From NCBI RefSeq assembly GCF_001625215.2, contig NC_030384.2, positions 46,038,390 through 46,102,389 of the forward strand: a stretch of DNA of 64,000 nucleotides, given 5' to 3'. Below are positions 59,191 through 64,000 of the stretch, piece after piece. The stretch is from Daucus carota subsp. sativus. Taxonomy: Eukaryota; Streptophyta; Magnoliopsida; Apiales; Apiaceae. Within the stretch, counting starts at the first letter, position 1; each line of letters begins with the position of its first letter. Both the position numbers and the translations under genes were made by a program. The notes under the pieces are model-generated. The model was given only the letters and a program-made list of their open reading frames with translations. It had not been told where the DNA came from and did not search any database.

Positions 59191-59689
59191 GTGCTGTCTA
59201 CTTCCAATCTATCAAATTGGTACACCTACTTTGTCTAATTATTTAGTGATCCGTCTACCTAAATTTGTAGTTCTTTTTATTACCTAAATTTGTAGTGCTT
59301 ATTATTACCTAAATTGGTGAGTCCTGTGTAAGAAAAAATTTAGACTCCTACCTAAATTGTATGTCTGATTGTTATGACAAATATTACCTAATTTACATGC
59401 ATTAGGTCCAACATCATGATCAAGTGTGAGCATCATATAAGTATAAGCTAATATAAATTACAGTACTTCATTAGACGATAGAAATAACCAGTCAAACATA
59501 TAAATATTAAAGTTTCAGCATCATCAAAGGTCAAAAGCCTAAGAGAACAGATATTACAGTACTTCATCATCAAGTATTTTACGGATGAAAATAGATCATT
59601 GCTGGGTTAGAAATTCATAGAGTTATTTAATAGTTAAGCCTTACGTGACAGTGGATAAGAAGTCTTCAAGGCTTCCACAAGAGATCATT
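59191..59689. other. Gap between convergent RPA and B3 genes with TACCTAAATT repeats
   Basis: The motif TACCTAAATT or a close variant occurs five times (about 59256, 59281, 59306, 59349 and 59385), spaced 25-43 bases. The hairpin CCAAT...ATTGG with CTAA at 59204-59238 is the weak Helitron 3' candidate. Polyadenylation signals for both converging transcripts should lie here. No coding frame is seen. Confidence 0.6.
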
Positions 59690-61173
59690 TCAGCCATCAA
59701 ACTTTAAAACTCGAACACTAAATTGATCATAACATTGAATTGGGCATTGAAAAAGACAAATATCTCCAATTTCCAACCCCAAATCATCACGCAGTCTTTG
59801 CCATCCGTCTACAATAGCACAATAGTTGCGACCGTCCCTGTTACGTGTTAAAAGCCTCCAACGACAGCTTCCTGAATAGATGTTAATGCATTGGAAGTTC
59901 TGCCACACTTGAGACAAACCCGTAAAATCATCCAAAATCTCCTGTACATAATACATTAAAATAAGTTCATAATATGTCCACTTGCTTTAAAAATTAAAAT
60001 CACATTTAACTCAAAGCGGTTTAAATACTCACAACAACATAGCAGTCATCAAACATATGTTTAGATTCAACCTTGACATGAAAACATTTGCCAACAAAAG
60101 GACCACAACTATTTGCATCTGCACAGAATAACCATTACAGAACTTCTATAAACCAGTTCAATTCTGCTATTCACCATATGTAATAAATTAAAGAAGAAGG
60201 CCAACAATGTCTTACCCTCTGAAAGTGGTGTTCCCGGTAAAACCAATTCATTCAGTTCTGAGTCAAATGAAGAAATCAAAATTCTTGACATCCCATCATA
60301 GGTAAAAAGAAAAGAATGTACCCCATTCATAAAGGCTGATCCTAACATCTCAAACATATAACTCAGACCAGTAAACCTTGAGTTTGTTGAATCATATGTG
60401 CCAACAAAATTCTTCCCGTTGCTAAGAAGATATTGAATTTGCATAGGCAAAGCAAATCCACATCTCTCAACAAAGGCAACAGGAGGATGCTGCATGGTAA
60501 ATACAATCCAGTTAAAATATAACTACGTCCTTACATTGTAAGGTACTGTAAACTATAAGTGAACGTGACAACAAACTTACAATTTCATCAAAAACAGCAT
60601 CACCATTCGGACGAGCAATAACAAACCGCCATCCCGCATCACCAATGGTAACTAAAATCGAAACATATATATTAACTATTCAGATGCTTCAAAACAGAGT
60701 AGCAAATCAAAAATATGAAGACAGTTTGGTCACCTATTCCAGGTAAATTAGCCTGAAGTGGATAGCGGATTTCAGAACCATTACTACCAATTATATAAAT
60801 GTGAAAGTTATAGCGTCCGAAGTACTCAAACAAAAGCAACTCCCCCCCATTAAGCTCCATGTTTTTGAAAAAAGGAAAAACACCTTTAATTAGGCATTTT
60901 TCCATATCAACATGGATTGGTTGTACATATCCGTTACGCACTTTAAGCTCCATAGAATCAGTCAGCAAACTACTGTATTTAGAGCAGAAACTACTGGGAA
61001 TGGTCTGAAAACAATAAATTTCAATTGTTCAGAAATACAAATAAGATAACTACAAACAAATACATAAATCAGGCAATGTAGTTTTCAAAACAGATAACCA
61101 GTTCATTTGACAATGTGTCGTTGTAGTCTAGCCGGACGAAAAACTTATCAGCTAGAATCCCAGAACATTCCAT
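59690..61173 (-). CDS. B3-domain protein, REM-like (6 exons, 342 aa)
   Basis: Exons on the minus strand are 61173-61099, 61004-60734, 60651-60581, 60489-60216, 60118-60033 and 59941-59690; phases agree and the frame is open. The first domain starts ADKFFVRLDYNDTLSNELTI followed by PSSFC, a B3 beginning, with GGELLLFEYFGRYNFHIYII at its end. A second unit lies in exon 4 (FVERCGFALP to FLFTYDGMSRILISSF). The last exon carries WRLLTRNRDGRNYCAIVDGW and GLEIGDICLFQC, the B3 pattern of W...GR, GW and GD.C.F. Plant REM proteins of this kind are DNA-binding nuclear factors, many acting in reproductive tissue; the target is unknown. The first donor (GGTTATC) is weak. It converges on RPA gene B, and may be a host gene or Helitron cargo. 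Confidence 0.8.
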
Positions 61174-62051
61174 AGATCTGAAACAATAACAGTTGTAGTC
61201 AAAAAAATCCAGATGAAAGGTAGATATATAGATGTAGAACTCTGACCTCATTGCTCTATACAAGGACCTTGCACAGCAGATGCCTTCTTTGAGATAACTG
61301 GAAATCAACTATGCTACTCCACTGCTTTTTTTCTTTACAAAGTTGCTCCACAGCACATCAGGAGTAGCAATAATTGCTCCACTACCTCTGTCCAAAAACA
61401 ATATCCACTGTAATAATAAAAGTACCAAGGAAAGAAGTCCAGTAGTTTGGGCCAAGGCTCTCAAATTTTGGTTTTTAAAGCCCATATATACAAATTAAAA
61501 ATGGTTCCTTCATTGCAAGTTCGGCTTAAAATAGTGAGCAACAAATCCAAAACATTCTTTTTCTATTGAAAAAAATATAAATCAATTTTTAACTTAGAAT
61601 TAATTATAATTATGTGCAACAGGAGAGAAAAAAAATTTAAATTCAGTTAGGCTTAAAACTGTGAAACAAAAATCAAAGTTTGGTAGACCATATTTCAGTT
61701 GTGTACTCAGTCTGGTAGAAATTTCATAACATTTCTCAAACAAAGCACTCCAGTGCAATGTTAGCATAATAAAAGTCAGTTCAAATTGCAGAGCTCAAAT
61801 GTATAAGAAAAAAAATGAACAATAATCAGAAGCAAAATATATATTAGCCTAATAAAAGTCATCAGTAATCAGCATTTTGGTTACAAGTGAGAAATTCAGT
61901 CAGGCTCTAGCCAGTACAACCAATAGATCAAAAGCAATACCATAAGTGCATTGTTTCACATTTCCAGAATTACTACTTCAAATACCCCAAAAGCAAGTTT
62001 AACCCAGCAACTTAATTTATATAGCAAACTACAAATCTTTCATAAAAAACT
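61174..62051. other. Spacer between the two B3 genes
   Basis: The spacer is about 880 bases and AT-rich, with no coding frame. It should contain the promoter and leader of the downstream B3 gene and the 3' end of the upstream one. GGGCCAAGG and AAGCCCATA near 61449-61485 are GGGCC/GCCCA-type promoter motifs, a weak hint of promoter function. Confidence 0.4.
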
Positions 62052-64000
62052 TTAATTTGTAACCAACACTTCAAACCGGAGCTCTCCAACATAGGTGAAC
62101 TCCAGTGTACTTCCAGCCGACAAGTGATTCCCAGACACAAAAGCATTCCAACCTCCTGAAAATCTAGCTTGGTTACCAAACCTCAGAATTTCCACTTCCC
62201 AAGCAACATTTCCGACTACCAAGGCCACATTTGTTCTTCTCTGCCATTGTCGTGTTTCAGTCCAAAAAGGAGGTGGAATATACTGCATTTTAGAAGATAA
62301 AATTACAATTAAGAAAATGACATGAATACTTAAAGGACATGTAAAATTCAAAAAGGTTATGTTACCACTCCATGCCCACGCTGATCTACATGAGATCGTT
62401 TTAGAACCACATCGAAAGCAAAATTGGCTTCAACATCATAATCATGAACATCGGAAACAGAGCTATCATCCGAATCAGAGCTATCATCCGAATCAGAGCT
62501 ATCAGTGCTTGAATCAGAGATTACAATAATTTCATTGCCAGGTGCATCTGTGAAGATAGATAGAAAAGAGACAATAAAAATTCAGATTCATTACAACTTT
62601 ACACTAGGAATAGTCAGATTCTATTGAGGAAGTTAGATTGGTGTACCTTCATCCATTCCATCATCTAGACCAGATTCAACCTCAATAGAATCATAATCAG
62701 CAATTGTACAATAACCATCTACATCACGCAAGTGATTCATACACTGGAAATCATACACCATCACGGAGAACGCAGAATTGCCATTATAGGTAAACAGTAA
62801 AATATAGTTCTCCATGAGGTCGAAACGCTTAATTAACTTGAGCAAACCGTTAACACAACCAGTGGATGAAGAATAACCAACTTCAACAGTATGATTGCCA
62901 CCAAAATAAAGTTTCACAACATTACCAAGAGTTTGACCAAATTTCCTTCTAAACACATAGGGAATTTCCTGGTATTTTACAAATGAAATTAGAATATATA
63001 TATATAACAGCATAACAGTTGAATTATTGGCACTAACTATACATTCCTATGTGTTAAACTTCAAATATAAGGATATGGTTCAAAACTAAAATTAGAATAT
63101 ATATCCCACCCAAAAATATTAGCTTATAACATGACAACATAACAGTTGCATTTGTGAAACTAATTGCATTGACAAACAGAATCATACCAATTCTCCAGAT
63201 TTCAAAGAAGCCTTAGTAAATCCTTTAAAAAATCTTGGTGCTGGATTAGTACCAGTGACCACTGCAATTAAGAATGAACCATTTATTACTAATACAATTT
63301 TAAAGACATCAAACAAAATATAGTGCTCTCTTCAAACACAAGAATTCAGATTGATATTATAAGCATAAAACACAATAGACTGACCAGCTGATTGTTCAAG
63401 TTCTGAAACAATAGAGGCATCAAAAACAGCAACTTTGAAAAACCTTTTGTACTTGGTCTCCTGCAGAACAAGTACATCACCTACCGAAACCGCAGCATCC
63501 TTAATAAAGTTAACCCATTCACTACCAAATTGGACAAAGTTATTAGCCCATTTCAAAGAAATAGTCCACTCATAATCTTCAAAACCCAAGATGATGGTAG
63601 GTACAAACTTAGCCAGCCCCAACTTCTCAGATGCTTCATTTACCAAAAACTACATACAGTATTGAATGGGGTTATACAAAATTAATGCGGTGCTAAATAC
63701 ACAATAAAATGCATTGAAATAACAAAATACTGGAATGTTACCTTAGGGTAAGATTCCTCAACAAAGTGACTGTGGTCAATTGAAAGATTGTACTTGCCAA
63801 CACAGTTACGAAATCCATTAAAAAGGTATTTAGAGCGAAGTTTGTCTACCTCATACACAGATCTTTTACTGGCAGGGACTGAAGTTACAGCAGGATAGTT
63901 CATTTCAACAGCAAACTGATTATAAATCTCAAATCCAAAATCAGGGCCATCCAAATAGTGGAGACGAACTACATTATAAGGATTCACTTTATAATGGTCC
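62052..64000 (-). CDS. B3-domain protein, REM-like, partial (at least 6 exons, at least 443 aa)
   Basis: Exons on the minus strand are 64000-63742 (entering from outside), 63649-63385, 63261-63188, 62968-62647, 62547-62366 and 62282-62052. The joined frame is open to the window edge. A B3 beginning is seen at PRFFKGFTKASLKSGELEIP with FRRKFGQTLGN, ending ENYILLFTYNGNSAFSVMVY. An earlier unit runs through WTISLKWANNFVQFGSEWVN to VGDVLVLQETKYKRFFKVAV. A last unit has WEVEILRFG and FSGGWNAFVSGN. Between the last two units is an acidic Ser/Asp repeat (SDSDDSSDSDDSS). Exon sizes and phases follow those of the neighbouring B3 gene, so the pair are probably tandem duplicates. The N-terminus lies outside the window. 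Function beyond DNA binding is unknown. Confidence 0.8.

Larger units (their letters stand above)
46283..59238 (+). mobile_element. Putative autonomous Helitron with RepHel and two RPA genes
   Basis: The body is supported by an intact RepHel gene and two RPA1-like genes, the standard gene set of plant Helitrons. For the 5' end I propose TCTATCTATATAATAAATCC at 46283, preceded by A as Helitrons require and 322 bases before the RepHel ATG. For the 3' end a weak candidate is the stem CCAAT/ATTGG at 59204-59220 followed 14 bases later by CTAA (59235-59238) and then T. Helitrons end in a short hairpin and CTRR and insert between A and T. The coding content is strong; both termini are inference. 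If the 3' candidate is wrong, the element may extend beyond the B3 genes and the window. Confidence 0.6.

Overview
The window looks like nuclear DNA of a flowering plant, most likely a eudicot. The sequence is AT-rich, genes are split by GT-AG introns, and intergenic DNA is full of short terminal-inverted-repeat elements. The recognisable host genes are plant families: a plant-type flavin monooxygenase, a PETAL LOSS-type trihelix factor, cytosolic aldolase and a DUF868 protein. I cannot name the species; an Apiaceae plant such as carrot is only a guess.

Left part (1-31.4 kb). A partial minus-strand gene leaves the left edge (1-198). A decayed fragment of a type-B cytokinin response regulator receiver domain lies at 2199-2989. 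A complete seven-exon flavin monooxygenase gene of 451 aa runs from 3851 to 8910; its introns hold a fold-back element, a Tourist-like MITE and a tandem duplication carrying a decoy copy of an exon start. About 10.5 kb without a recognisable gene follows, holding MITEs and a tandem duplication in which only one copy carries a Stowaway element. A two-exon PETAL LOSS-like gene (631 aa) lies at 19482-22341. After more gene-poor DNA and a SINE comes a three-exon cytosolic fructose-bisphosphate aldolase (358 aa) on the minus strand.

Middle (31.4-46.3 kb). This is mostly intergenic: MITEs of several families, a long fold-back element, a 60-bp AT microsatellite, and one intronless DUF868 gene (301 aa) on the minus strand.

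Right part (46.3-64 kb). The most notable object is an apparently intact Helitron. It has an 18-exon RepHel gene (1852 aa by my splicing) with HUH motif, paired tyrosines and PIF1-type helicase. Two different intact RPA1-like single-strand-binding genes follow on the same strand. The N-terminal third of RepHel is built from repeated short exons of two alternating kinds, nearly all bounded by phase-1 introns. Two intron-rich B3-domain genes face the RPA genes on the minus strand. They share an exon-size and phase pattern, so they are probably tandem duplicates; the second runs off the right edge. Whether they are Helitron cargo or host neighbours depends on where the Helitron 3' end lies. I see one weak candidate end at 59204-59238, which would exclude them.

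All splice models were made by eye from ORF continuity, GT-AG sites and phase bookkeeping. Family assignments are from memory of protein families, with no database search.
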